From Syngnathus acus (Eukaryota; Chordata; Actinopteri; Syngnathiformes; Syngnathidae), in NCBI RefSeq assembly GCF_901709675.1, contig NC_051096.1, forward strand, positions 7,901,001-7,965,000: a stretch of DNA of 64,000 bases. The letters run 5' to 3'. Below, piece by piece: positions 26,162 to 40,955 of this stretch. Both the position numbers and the translations under genes were made by a program. The notes under the pieces were generated by a model. The model did no database searches, was not told where the DNA came from, and saw only the letters and a program-made list of their open reading frames with translations. Every line of letters starts with the position of its first letter. The first letter of the stretch is position 1.

Positions 26162-29100
26162 AACACACACAAGAATCTCATAGGAGTGGAAGCCACAGTG
26201 TTTGAAGATAAGATTTTCTTTCCTCCTCATCCTCACCTCCTCCTGTGTTTGTGTGTGTGTGTGTGTGTGGTGGTGGGGGAGACTCTAGTGAGTAATGTAG
26301 TTTATGAACAAACTTTATCAATCATATTTTGCCAACCAGAGCACACATACACTCATGCATACAAACAAACGTGTTGAAACGTCAACAAAACAACGACGGC
26401 TGATTTGTTGCTGGTCCAAATATAATCCTTATATAATGTTATATGTTATAAAATAACATTAGCTTGTATTTCTGTGGGTGAAATTATATATATGCAAGTC
26501 ACAAGTAAGAGACGATTTACAATGTGACACATTTTTGCGTTCCAATAATTCCCACTTTTTGGAAATTCCACATTTTCGCACTACACTCGAATTTATGCCA
26601 TGTGTTAGCATGGCAGCATGTTAGCAATTGTCAGTAGAAATAGCACATAGATACAAGGCAACACAGTAAATCCACAATAATTCTTACTATATTACTGGAA
26701 TTCAACAAATGTAATGTTTTCAAATTTCCTTGATTGGACGCAACTCTGCGACGAAAATCGACTGTCTCGCCCTTTAATTCTGATATAGACACTAAATTAG
26801 AACTGCAGCATAAATCCAGCCTGAGTCCTGGGCTTTAAGAGCACAGTGTAGACTCTGAATGAAGGTTTGATTTAATGAGGCCAGTAGCAGGCAGAGTGAC
26901 ATTTAATCGCACAGAGTGACCGCCTAATTGCCTCTACGGTGGCCGCCGAGGTCCAAGTCAAAGAGCCTTGGGAACGACGCGCGGCGGTTTACAGGGAGAG
27001 CCTGGAAGGGACGGCTGACCAAGGCCTGCGTGCATCATTTATGACTTGAAAGGAGGTCTACCAGATGGAGAAGAAAGTATTTTCATGCATTTTAGCACTA
27101 TGGCGCTTCTCCAACATTTTTACACCTAGTCCCACTTACAACAATAAAATACAACAGCATTAAACATCATACACACACACACACACACACACTCGCCGAG
27201 ATGCACAGCAGGACCCAGTGAGAGGGGGAAATTAACAATATGCAAACAAGTAGCCCACCGTGAGTGGTTGACACCTAGACAATGAAAACACAATTAATCT
27301 GCTCTCCATGCACACATGCACGCTCGCACGCACGCACGCACGAGCAGCAGCAGGGCATGTGAAGTGGGGCAATGATTAAATTGGGTGCCACAGGCAGGCA
27401 ACTCGGTGATATACCGACACACTCAACGCATTGACTCATTACACTTTTGACTAAAAGTTGGACGGCGAAAAGTAAATGGCGTAAATCATTCAAATGTTTA
27501 GGTGCCTTTTTCTTACAGTAAGGAAGGGGGGGGGGCACTATTTGCTTGCTCGGTAAAATTTGATTTGTAAGTACAAAAGAAAAGAAGTGCACAATCCAGA
27601 CTCACCTATACTGTTTGCAGCTGCTAATTTTTGTTATTTTTTTGTAGCTTTTTCAATAAATAAATAAAATCATGACATAAACCATACTATAAAGGTCATT
27701 CATAAAATGATTGTGTAAAAGTTTAAATCACTAACTACAATATCAACAATGAAAATCCCTCTCTCGCCAGTCGACATCTTCATCCAACAGCAACAAAAAC
27801 ATAAAAAGCTACAAGAAAAAAACAAAACAAAAACAACCGTCAATTCTGCACGGTCATCCACATGTCTCCAGGCAATCATCCCTGGAGATTACTATGATTT
27901 GCTCTCCCGTGTCAATAAGAAGTCATTCTGGTCGTTGGTGTCTGTCTTCCAGGGATGTCAACAAGTTGGAGGACAAATAACGACAGCATTCAAAGGCAAG
28001 CAGCAGCTCGATTGAGGTCACATATAAAGTGCACACACACGTATTCAGTGGAGGAGTCTATAATCGGAAGTGAAGATGCTTGGCTCAGCATATGAGCGTT
28101 TCTAAGCCCCCCCCCCGCCCCTTTCTTGATAAACAGCCGGCGTGTTCGCCCCTGTCGCCTTGTCGCATGCTGCAGAAAGTGCAGCGGAATTTCCTATTAA
28201 GATGAGACGATTCAACAATCGAATAAAAGTTGAGGTTAAAGAAAAACAAAAAAATCAATCTGACATGATGCGTGTCGCCTTTTTGTGAATGCCGGCGACA
28301 AGACGAGGCATTCAATTAAATTGGAATAAAAATGCAACTATTGCCTTTTTAAGGGCGCAAAATACTATGATTGTCTTCAGGGGCACTCGTTTTTCACACT
28401 TTGACATTCTGGCCTATACGAGTTGAACCTCTTTGCTAAAAAAAAAATCAAAAGTCACGCTCTGGAGATGTGATCCACTTCACATGAGCGTTATTAAATA
28501 TTTCCCCGTATGATATACCCTGTACACAACGAGGATAAAATGGGGGTTTCTTGAATGATCTCGCCCAAGTGTGCCCTTGTCATCCGCCGCGCAAATTATT
28601 AGCGTTGTTAAAACAGCAAGCAGGACTGCAAACGCTCCAACCTTCAAAAGTAGAAAAAAACGGCACGCTTGCCAACATGAATCCTGCACTTTACTTCTCA
28701 TTGACCTTCTCTCACACACACACACACAAGCATGAGAACATGATGCTGTTGTAAAAGGTCAGCGTACATGCGGCTCAAGTCTCCCCTCTGGAGTTTTCCG
28801 ACCGTGTATGTGTGTGTCACCCCATCACACGCATTTATACTACGGCGGGTGCAATCATATCAAAATCAGAAATCAATCAATAGTACTCACACAAGTTCGT
28901 ATTTTTCAAGGCTTTATAGTCATGCCTATGTTTATGGATGTGACTCACCAGAAGTCATTGACGTTGTGATTCAATGCATACAAACAAACACAAACTAGCA
29001 TGGGCCATAATTCACATTTATGCTTCCGCACTCAATCGGAGCACAGTGCGGCATCGTTCACTGTCGTGGATGCCTTTTGTGAATAAATCTCAAACATGGT

Positions 29101-30340
29101 CTGCTGCTAATGCTATTACAAAACAGCATTCCTCTCATGGCCGTTTACATGGATGGCTGGATCAATGACAGACAAATGCCACTTGGATCGACGCTCCGAT
29201 TCCAATCGAAGCGTGTATAGTTTGGGCGTAAACGTCCGCAGACAGAATCTGGGATTGATCTCCGTTGGCGTGCGTTGGTGCGACTCAGCTCAATTAGCGC
29301 GGCTCTTTGTACAGGATCAACTTTATTAGCACCATTGGGAAACAACTCGGGTCAGACGCAATAAAATGATACCTAATGAATTATACAACCATTCGAGCGG
29401 CTCTGTCATCTTCTTCAACTTGTTTCAGTCGATAAACAAATCAATTCCATTACAGTTTATGTGAGGAACGGTATCAAATAAATGATGTGAACAGGGCATT
29501 TGTTATTGATCAGCATCGTTTAACGTGATGGGATCTGGCCGGGGACCAGGATGTCCCATTGTGTTTCGTCGAGTTGATTGACAGGCACTCGCCCCAGCTC
29601 CAACTTATCGTGGTGAAGGGGAAAAAAATCGGGAAGGGAAAATCGGCGGATGAGCGCAAAACCTTCCGTAAATCACAATAGCTACACAAAAAAAAAAAAA
29701 ATCAGCTGAAATAAATCGTCATCTCCTTTTCAAAAAGTGACGGCGCAGTATGAACGCCATTGGGGAGGATTTACTGCATGGCCTGTTGTATTATGCCGCA
29801 TTAGTTTTATGGAGGCGGGCCCGATACAATGTTGTCGCAAAGCGGCAATTATTAATTATTGTTGGAGCAGGGGGGGGGGTGCGCGGCGTGTAAATCAGAA
29901 AGCGCTGCAAAATATTGACAACGCACTTTGGCTTCCAGATAAATCCGCACCAACTGGCTTGCTGTTCTTCCCTCTCTCTCCGCCAAACAGCAACGGCTGC
30001 TGTGTCGCTTTGAGTTACGCTTCCATCATACACACGGGCATCATGCGTGTGACGATGGTCTTTATTTGCTTTTGCCCTTTATTTGTTCGAGCTCAAGCAG
30101 ACGGGCAGTTCTAATCAAACAGACTGTCGTCCCCCATCTGTGTGAGGTATTAATTTGATTTTTTTTGTTTTAAATTACAATGAGCCAATCTGGAATACGA
30201 GCGATGCATGCATATTTTTTATTTTGCTCCTTTTGAATCCGCCTATTCCAATTCCATATGGTCGAAAAATGTTGAAGCCATTTGCCTTTAACACATTAGC
30301 TTTGGAGGGACAAAACAATTCTGCCGAGCAACAAGTGGCT
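19113..30340. other. gene-free stretch rich in simple repeats
   Basis: I recognise no gene. Simple repeats include AG at about 20249-20281, GAAT at 21048-21086, imperfect GT at 22819-22862, TG at 22974-23039, GA at about 24964-24995, GT at 25121-25162, CA with interruptions at 26123-26170, GT at 26246-26269 and CA at about 27170-27190. Segments near 19930-20000, 20760-20870 and 26810-26960 have balanced composition and TAAT-type cores, so they look like possible conserved non-coding DNA. I cannot test conservation here. Confidence 0.5.
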
Positions 30341-30396
30341 TAAAAATCCACACAGAGATTCGAACCCGGAACTTCTTCACAATGATCGCTAACGCT
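30341..30396 (-). mobile_element. tRNA-derived SINE fragment
   Basis: On the minus strand the segment reads a partial A-box-like TTAGCG. It continues with TCATTGTGAAGAAGTTCCGG, then a good B-box, GGGTTCGAATC, followed by TCTGTGTGGA. That order (tRNA head with GGGTTCGAAT, then CTGTGTGGA) matches a widespread fish tRNA-SINE family. The copy is short and truncated. It will not encode a functional tRNA. Confidence 0.5.
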
Positions 30397-34187
<3,791 letters not shown>

Positions 34188-34555
34188 CTCCCTCCCTCCC
34201 TCCCTCACTCACTCTCATGATATATATATAGTCCATTATCATGTTCCTAATGACTTACTCATTAGATTAAGAACTAATATCAAACACACGAGTAGTTTAC
34301 AAGGGATGCATTAAAATACTTTCTTTATGAGCTAATTAACTATTTCTCATCATCACTTTTATAAAATTATATCTATGAAGGAGGGGAATATTTTTGTAAC
34401 CAAATAACATCGCAATATAATGGGGGAGTCACAATTTTACAAAGGGGGAAAAAGTCATGTGAAACTGTAATTTAGGTGGTATTTGTTATTATGAAGGGAA
34501 AAAGGTGATATTTTGTGTTTGGGTGGGAACCTCTATCAATCTAACCTTTCCTTAC

Positions 34556-34640
34556 CTTTGGTTGCTGATTGGCTGGGACAGACAGATGACCCGATACGGC
34601 ATCATAGTGGGCCGGCTGAAATCCTTGCGCTTCAAAATAG
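34556..34640 (-). other. candidate exon (minus), unidentified
   Basis: A strong minus-strand acceptor (long CT/T tract ending in GCCGCATAG) precedes 34640 and a good donor (CAAAG|GTAAGG) follows 34556. The 85 bp is clearly more GC-rich than its flanks. Two of the three frames are open. One contains AHYDAVSGHLSVPANQQPK and ends in phase 0; the other contains FSRPTMMPYRVICLSQPISN. I recognise neither. The splice signals are the best of the unassigned segments in the left 50 kb, but one isolated exon-like segment does not prove a gene. Confidence 0.3.
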
Positions 34641-35728
34641 CTATGCGGCAAAAAAAAAGAAAAAGAGAGAAAGACAAACATGAGAAATGACTAAAAAGTA
34701 GAACTTTCTACATTGATAAATCTGCAGCGTTGATCTGACCAGACAAATGAACTGAGGCCACACAGGAAGAAATGTAATAAATGTGAGCGCCGGCTTTTTA
34801 GCCCCCCAACATTTGCATTGCAGACATACGTATGGTGCCGTAATGGATGACCCCTGCGGGGGCGGCCAGGCGCTTTAATGAAAAATAAATTCACACTCAG
34901 TGAGCGATCGTCGTTCTAAAGCGGGACATCAGTCATGTGCGATGGATTAAATGTGGTGGGGAACTTGCGGAACTTTTTTGCAGGGTCTGGGGGCGTGGAA
35001 GGGGGGCTTTTTTTTTCCCACACCATGAATAATTCATGTGTGCTGTTCTCAAGTGGCATCAGTCATTTGGATGGCAAAATCTGCGGCCTGGTGGCAACTT
35101 GTTGATATTTCAGAGCTTCACTTTGTTTCCATACAACCACCCACCCACCCACACACATATTAGCCACTGTATGTGTCAGAGTCGTGACTCAGTGCTCGTC
35201 AAAAAAAAAGAAATGAATGGAAGATTCCTTCCACGGACACTGGCTCCCAAGTTGGAGCTCATTCACCTGTGATGCGCGGATACATTTGGCCTCTCGTCCT
35301 GATTAATCGTGGCGATTTAAGGGGACGTTTTGTTTTTTGTTTTTCCCGGAATGGCTGCGACCCATCGGCCGCCTACGGAGAAATGACGTTTTTTGCACTC
35401 GTCGCAAGTTAGTAGGCGTCGTTGGGACCCAAGATGGAAACTCCTCAAACTGTTGCTGTCGGGGACAAAAAAAGTCTTGTCAGGTAGCAATTTTGCAAAA
35501 CTGCTCCAGTGTCAATTGGCGAGCATGGGCAAGGGGAATGATACGCTTCCAAAAAGAGCAACAAAGCGTACACTATCAAATGCTGATGACCTCACTTCTG
35601 TCCAAACGGCAACTTAAATGAAATCCCCCCAAAAAAAGCCAGTCTATATAGTGACTTTTAGGACACCCTGTACTTACGGCCGCGGAATGAAGTCACCTCT
35701 ACAATTTGTTCAACAGCAGCCTATAAAC

Positions 35729-35775
35729 CAGGGGTGTGCAAACTTTTACTCAAGGGAGTCATTTGTGTTTGTGTT
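35729..35775 (+). mobile_element. possible hAT element end
   Basis: CAGGGGTGTGCAAACTTTTA resembles the CAGGGGTGTCAAAC-type terminus common to hAT-derived elements of vertebrates. No matching opposite end is evident nearby, so it would be a truncated copy. Confidence 0.35.
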
Positions 35776-35808
35776 TTATACATGTTCAAATAAATATATC
35801 TTAATATA

Positions 35809-36108
35809 CACTACCGTTCAAAAGTTTGGGGTCACAAAATTGTTTGGGTGACCCCAAACTTTTGAACGGTAGTGTATATATTTATTTAGATAATTATTTA
35901 TAGATTATATATATAATCTTCTGTGTAAAAAATCTTATAATATATATGTATACTTATATTCATAGATTATATATAATCTTATACAAATATAAGATATAAT
36001 TTATAATATTTAATTCATAATATTTTATTATAATAATATTTACACTACCGTTCAAAAGTTTGGGGTCACCCAAACAATTTTGTGACCCCAAACTTTTGAA
36101 CGGTAGTG
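35809..36108. mobile_element. inverted pair of Tc1-type mini-elements
   Basis: Two 66-bp hairpins, at 35809-35874 and 36043-36108, are exact reverse complements of each other. Each starts CACTACCGTTCAAAAGTTTG and ends with its complement. Arms of about 26 bp surround a 12-14-bp asymmetric centre derived from CCCAAACAATTTTG. Both are flanked by TA, the Tc1/mariner target. The start matches the terminal repeat of a Tc1 family widespread in fishes, so each unit looks like a transposon reduced to its two ends. The 168-bp AT-rich spacer contains further palindromes (AGATTATATATATAATCT). The whole also reads as one 300-bp MITE with palindromic arms. Confidence 0.85.
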
Positions 36109-39100
36109 TATATATTTCTACATAATTCAATAAACCAACATTTTTCCACCTTTTTTTGTTTTGGAAGCATTTCTGGATGGAATAGTTCAGCCCACAATTT
36201 CCGCTATGCCGCTAACCCAAATTAGCACCAATGCTACGGAAATTTTAACAAATGCTTCTCTTACAAACAGAGCTCACAACAACACTTACAGACATCTCGG
36301 CTGTCTTGGAAACAGCTATTACGGCCGCTTGGTAGGGGACCTTCTCTGCCACTCCTTTGTGCTCTTAATTAGGCAGCATCGCTTCCAGCCAACCTCATTT
36401 CTGCCTGGTTTGTTGCAGCACGACGTGGTAGCACACGGAAGGCGTGCAGGTCAAAGTTTAAACTTGCCTGTAAACCGCAAAAAAAAAAAAAAATGATGAA
36501 ATACAATTTCACTGGGAACACAATGTTTGATGTGAATTGAAGAAGAGCAGGAACGCAGGAGGTGGTTAGGGCTGGAAATGATACATTTAGAACTATTACT
36601 CATCTAATCCACATTCCAGCTCCACCTTTGGCACATGATTGTTTTTTTGCTGGAGCTCCTTCATTTAACAGAGTGTAGTGCATGCGTCAAATGTTGCACA
36701 ATTGGCGTTGATGCCAGGGTCGAATGACTCACAGAGAACTCACACGTAGTCAGTCAATTAGGGAAAGGGTTCAATGAGGCTAGAGACACTAACACAACTA
36801 CTCAAGAGAAAAATCAACACCTGTTACACACACCCTTGATATCCATTGGAAAATATTGGCATAAGTATCAAGTGTGTACATTGATGGAAATGTATTTCAA
36901 AGGGAACTTGCATGTCTCCAGGCAATGCCTTTCAAAGCTGCCAAGAACGTATTGATTAGCGCTGAGTGGCAACATCGCATCTCTGTGTCCGCCGTAAAAT
37001 ATTCTGTTCCCTCGCAGCATCTGTGTGAAGATAATTTAACGTGTGCTCCAAATCAGTTGTGTGTGTGTACGCTGTCCTCGTTTCACCTCCCCCAATAACC
37101 GTAAATCCTGCGCGTAACTGACTCATTCTGTCAAGATGCGAGCGCGGCCATAACTATAATTTTTGTCAAACTGCGTCGGGATATTTATACGTGCCTTCTC
37201 TCTTTGCCAACCAAATGAACTGCCCCTAAACACAACATTATCACTTGCGCTCACACGCACGCACACGGGCCTTCCTCGTATGCCATTGGAGGGCAAACTG
37301 GGGCCCGAGGGCCACGTCTGGCCCAGAGCAGAGCGTGCATTATTTGTAGCCTTTTACTGCTTGTATATTGCAAACAAAAAACACCTGGTCGAGATAAAGA
37401 TGTGAGAGTCCTTCCACATTTTCTTTTGAAATGCTTCCGGATTGTTGGCCCTTGGCGGAGTTTGTCGCAAGCAATGGACTGAAAAACTAAACTATCCAAT
37501 GATCTCTGCTCATGTAAGGGCTGTGAGCTTAAGCCCCTCACCTCTCCTGGAGCGTTCTAAAAACATCAAAACAAGGTTAGGAGCAAGGTTATTTCCACTT
37601 TGTTTTTTTTTTTTTTGGGACTCAAATCTTCAAGTTACGAGACAAATCCTTCAGCCACTTTGTCAATGGTGCTGAAAAGGAAGTTGAACTTGTGGTCACA
37701 GCAGAAGCAGCCGGGGGGGGATTTGTCAGGGATACAAGGACATTTCTATGCTTAAGCTCAATTATTAAAAAACTGACAAGGCTGGAATACAAATTCATTT
37801 TGAACTATATCATCAAACCAGTAGGCAGTGTGTTTATTTTTCTCACAAAATGCAGAAGGGTGGGGAGCCTTCAATTATACACCAGTGCAAAAAAAAAAAG
37901 AAATCCCAGAAGTAACTGCAGTAGTTGGTTAGTTGAAAGAAGTTCAAATTTGGTGAGAATTACAATTGATTCTAATCACATTAAAGGTTACAATAATTGA
38001 CTTGAAAATGGAGGATTTTCCATAGGGCACAAATTGGTCTGAATCTAATTACCTGCACCGAAAAGTCAACTTCTTCATCTAGCGCCTGACAATTTCTTGC
38101 CGAAGCCTGCTACAGTTGCGCAGCTAACAAAAAACTGTTGTTGTTGTTTTTCTTTTGCTTCTGTGTGAGCACACAAATCCCAGGAGAGACGCTACCGATG
38201 ATGTCCAACCTTGTTGCATTATTGAGAATGCGGCTACCAAGCTGCGTCGCCACTGAGTAATAATTTTGGGACACGTGTGAAGTGTGACATTGTCTACTGC
38301 CGCCTGGATAGAATTTAGAGCAAGGTTGTTGGATTTTTTATATAAAAAAAAAAAAGGGGGGAAATTCGAGCAGCAGCAGCTGCAATAAATGAAAAGCAAT
38401 GAGTGTATCTGCTTTGAATGCGTTCATGAAATTCACCTCATTATTTATTGACAGAAGGAGAAGCTGAGGGAGACTCAGAAACATGGAAGAACATGTCCCC
38501 TAAATTCATAGAAAGTACACTGCAATAATATGAACAGCAGTAAGATTGTAATAAAGGATAAGAAACTCACTTGAAAAGTGAAATCTGATCAATAATTCAC
38601 ATCCTCTTTATAAGACGTTCAGGTTTGAATGTGGCAGAAGAAGAAGCATGGTATTCATCTTGCATTCAAATGGAGGAATTAAAAAAAGGCAGCGACAAAA
38701 AGAAGCGAAATGAAAAAGTTTTGCAAAAGTAAAATAGGGATGGAGAAGAACAAGTCGCTGGTGCAGCGGTACAAAAGGTCACTAAGGTTGTCGCGTTGTT
38801 CTTTTGAGTTGAGCGTCTGCGATGAAAGATGAAATAGAAATGTTCAAATCTCTCCAGACAGAGAAATGAAATGGCAAAAAGAGGACTGAGCTCAAAATGA
38901 GACAAAGAAGCTGCGAGTCATGATCTGAAAATCACATCTTGCCGGCCGGGGGAAAAAAAAAAAAAAAAGTTTCATGATGAACAGTAAGAATCAACACTTT
39001 ACTGCCTAACTTAAATGGCCCCCTCACCCCCTCCAAACTTGGACATATTCAAACCCGTTTTAAGGTTACCCAAGTTAGCGTTAGGTCATAGTGTCATATG

Positions 39101-40245
39101 ATGCCAAAAATTGTTTACAGTTGCCTCGAAAAGCGGTGGTGAAGCATTACTTTTGCTGAAATGAAACTTCTAAACTCACTTCAACATAGTTCAAAAAGGA
39201 ACTTTCTCATTTCAATTCGACATAGTTCCTTGGCATCAATACGCCACAAGATGGCGCCAAAGCCAAATCAAGCACAAGAAGAAGAGCATTTTTCAAACTA
39301 TGCAATTGTTCAACTGAAATATTTATAACTGTAAAGTCAACAATGTCATTTTTTTAGGTTCCGTTCCTAAAGTGATTCTCTCAAAAGCTCCTTCGGTTTC
39401 TTCTCAGTCACACGACCACAAGCAAATATAATCCTTCTTTTATCAAACGTGAAAGCAAAAAAGCACGCTCGCAGAAACAAATTAAAGACCTAAGAGAATA
39501 ATCAAAAGTTGCGTGTGTGTCTGATCTTGTCCTCTCTCCTTAAGCTATTCTTGGTGAATATAAACTACTTGTGTGTACGCCCACGTGTGTGTGTGTGTGT
39601 GTGCGTGTGTGTGTGTTGTGTGTGCGTGTGGGTGTATCTCCTCAAGACGCGCTTGCCAACCAAATTGCCAAAAAAAAGTCTTTCGGGAGGTTTGGAGTTT
39701 CATGCCTCGCCTTCAATATTTCATAAGACAATTTGCATAAGTTCAAATAAGAACTCATGACCTCGGCTTTTGCATTTTGATGTGATGTGATGTGCTCTCG
39801 ACTGATAGTTGAGTCCGTGTCTTGACGACAACATTATACTTATAAAAAAATCATTAAAAAGAAATTTCATGTAGCTCTTTTAAGAGAATCACGCACAATG
39901 TTTACAAGCAGAGATGTGAATTTTATAACAATAAAGTCCATATTTTGTACAAATGAAGATGAACTCGTCAATTGACTAGTCATTTTTCTCCTAACAAGGT
40001 TCTATCTGCAGCACGCGTCATGTTCTTAGCCGAACCGCATTGGGTGTGTTTGCGTTTGCTGTAATCCGGACAGTGGACAATTCATCTACATTAGCAAGAG
40101 ATTAACCTGCTCCCCTAAAACATCCATCACCGCCACACGCGCGCATGCACGCACGCACGGGCACGTACGTGTTTGCCGCCCTGGGCAAGGGCAGCGGTGC
40201 CCGGGCGTACGTGAAAATTATGCAAAACATGGTGATGCGATGCTG

Positions 40246-40290
<45 letters not shown>

Positions 40291-40497
40291 CACACACTGG
40301 AAAATGTATTTTGGATCTATCAGGAGACCTTGACACCTTCCAGCAAAGTGAAAACATCACACTCTGCATCAGTAGTTTAATTTGGATCCACTGTGACAGC
40401 GGTTAAAAATGGCCAGTACCAATTCCGGCTGAGAGTCCTATCAAGGCAATGGAAACGGCCATAAAAAAAAAAGAAATATGCTGACACGAGAACAAGC
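36109..40497. other. gene-free stretch
   Basis: No recognised gene. The 111-residue frame at 36161-36496 has no known domain and ends in an A homopolymer. A hAT-like fragment lies at 37289-37330, a GT repeat at about 39580-39629 and a CA array at 40247-40288. A CTCF-like motif, CCACAAGATGGCGCC, is at 39244-39258. Confidence 0.5.
37289..37330 (+). mobile_element. hAT-derived fragment
   Basis: GGGCAAACTGGGGCCCGAGG followed by GCCACGTCTGGCCC matches the CAAACTNNGGCCCGNGGGCC...TGGCCC signature of a hAT-derived element family found across vertebrates. Only the terminal part is present and I see no transposase sequence nearby. Confidence 0.5.
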
Positions 40498-40523
40498 ACG
40501 GCAGAAAATGGATGGATGGATGG
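40498..40523 (+). mobile_element. SINE-like 3' tail
   Basis: The run CACGGCAGAAAATGGATGGA continuing as TGGATGG is the typical 3' end (AGAAAATGGATGGATGG) of an abundant teleost SINE/LINE-tail family. Its order relative to the body fragment at 40891 shows that they are separate pieces. Confidence 0.5.
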
Positions 40524-40649
40524 AAGGCCAATTAAGATTTAAAGGAGAGCGAGGGTCTCCGGTCCAAGCGCTTAATTGATTAATTCATTGATCAAGAGGC
40601 CATTTTTAGAAGCGACGACAGACGCATGACAGAGGGAAGAGAAATAAAG

Positions 40650-40673
40650 TGAGTGAGTGAGTGAGTGAGTGAG
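40650..40673. repeat. (GTGA)n microsatellite
   Basis: A short array of about six GTGA units. It has no coding significance. Confidence 0.9.
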
Positions 40674-40890
40674 AAAAAGGACGACGGGGTTAAAGGAGAT
40701 GGAGAGAAAACAGCGAGTCATTCGAGCTCTTTGGCAGCATCGCGCTCTTCTTTTGGCCGTTTGCTTGGGTTGCTGCGGCAACGGCTAGCCGGGCTGCTGA
40801 TAAGTTGAGCAGATGGTGCGGACTTGTTGGATGGCTTGCTGGTGGCAATGAGTGGCTGCTGGACGCAAATATTGATACTGCTAGGTTGCG

Positions 40891-40955
40891 GTGCCCTGCC
40901 ATTGGCTGGCGACCAGTCCGGGGTGTAACTCGCCTCAGGGGATAGATAGGCTGCA
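40891..40955 (+). mobile_element. SINE/LINE-tail body fragment
   Basis: GTGCCCTGCCATTGGCTGGC followed by GACCAGTCCGGGGTGTAACTCGCCTC closely follows the conserved core (GCCCTGCGATTGGCTGGCGACCAGTCCAGGGTGTACCCCGCCTC type) of a teleost short interspersed family. The downstream half diverges after GGGATAG-like sequence. It is a truncated, inactive copy. Confidence 0.6.

Noticed and set aside
27598-27760. Excellent minus-strand donor TATAG|GTGAGTC
   Set aside because: Upstream sequence is AT-rich with stops in every frame and no good acceptor.
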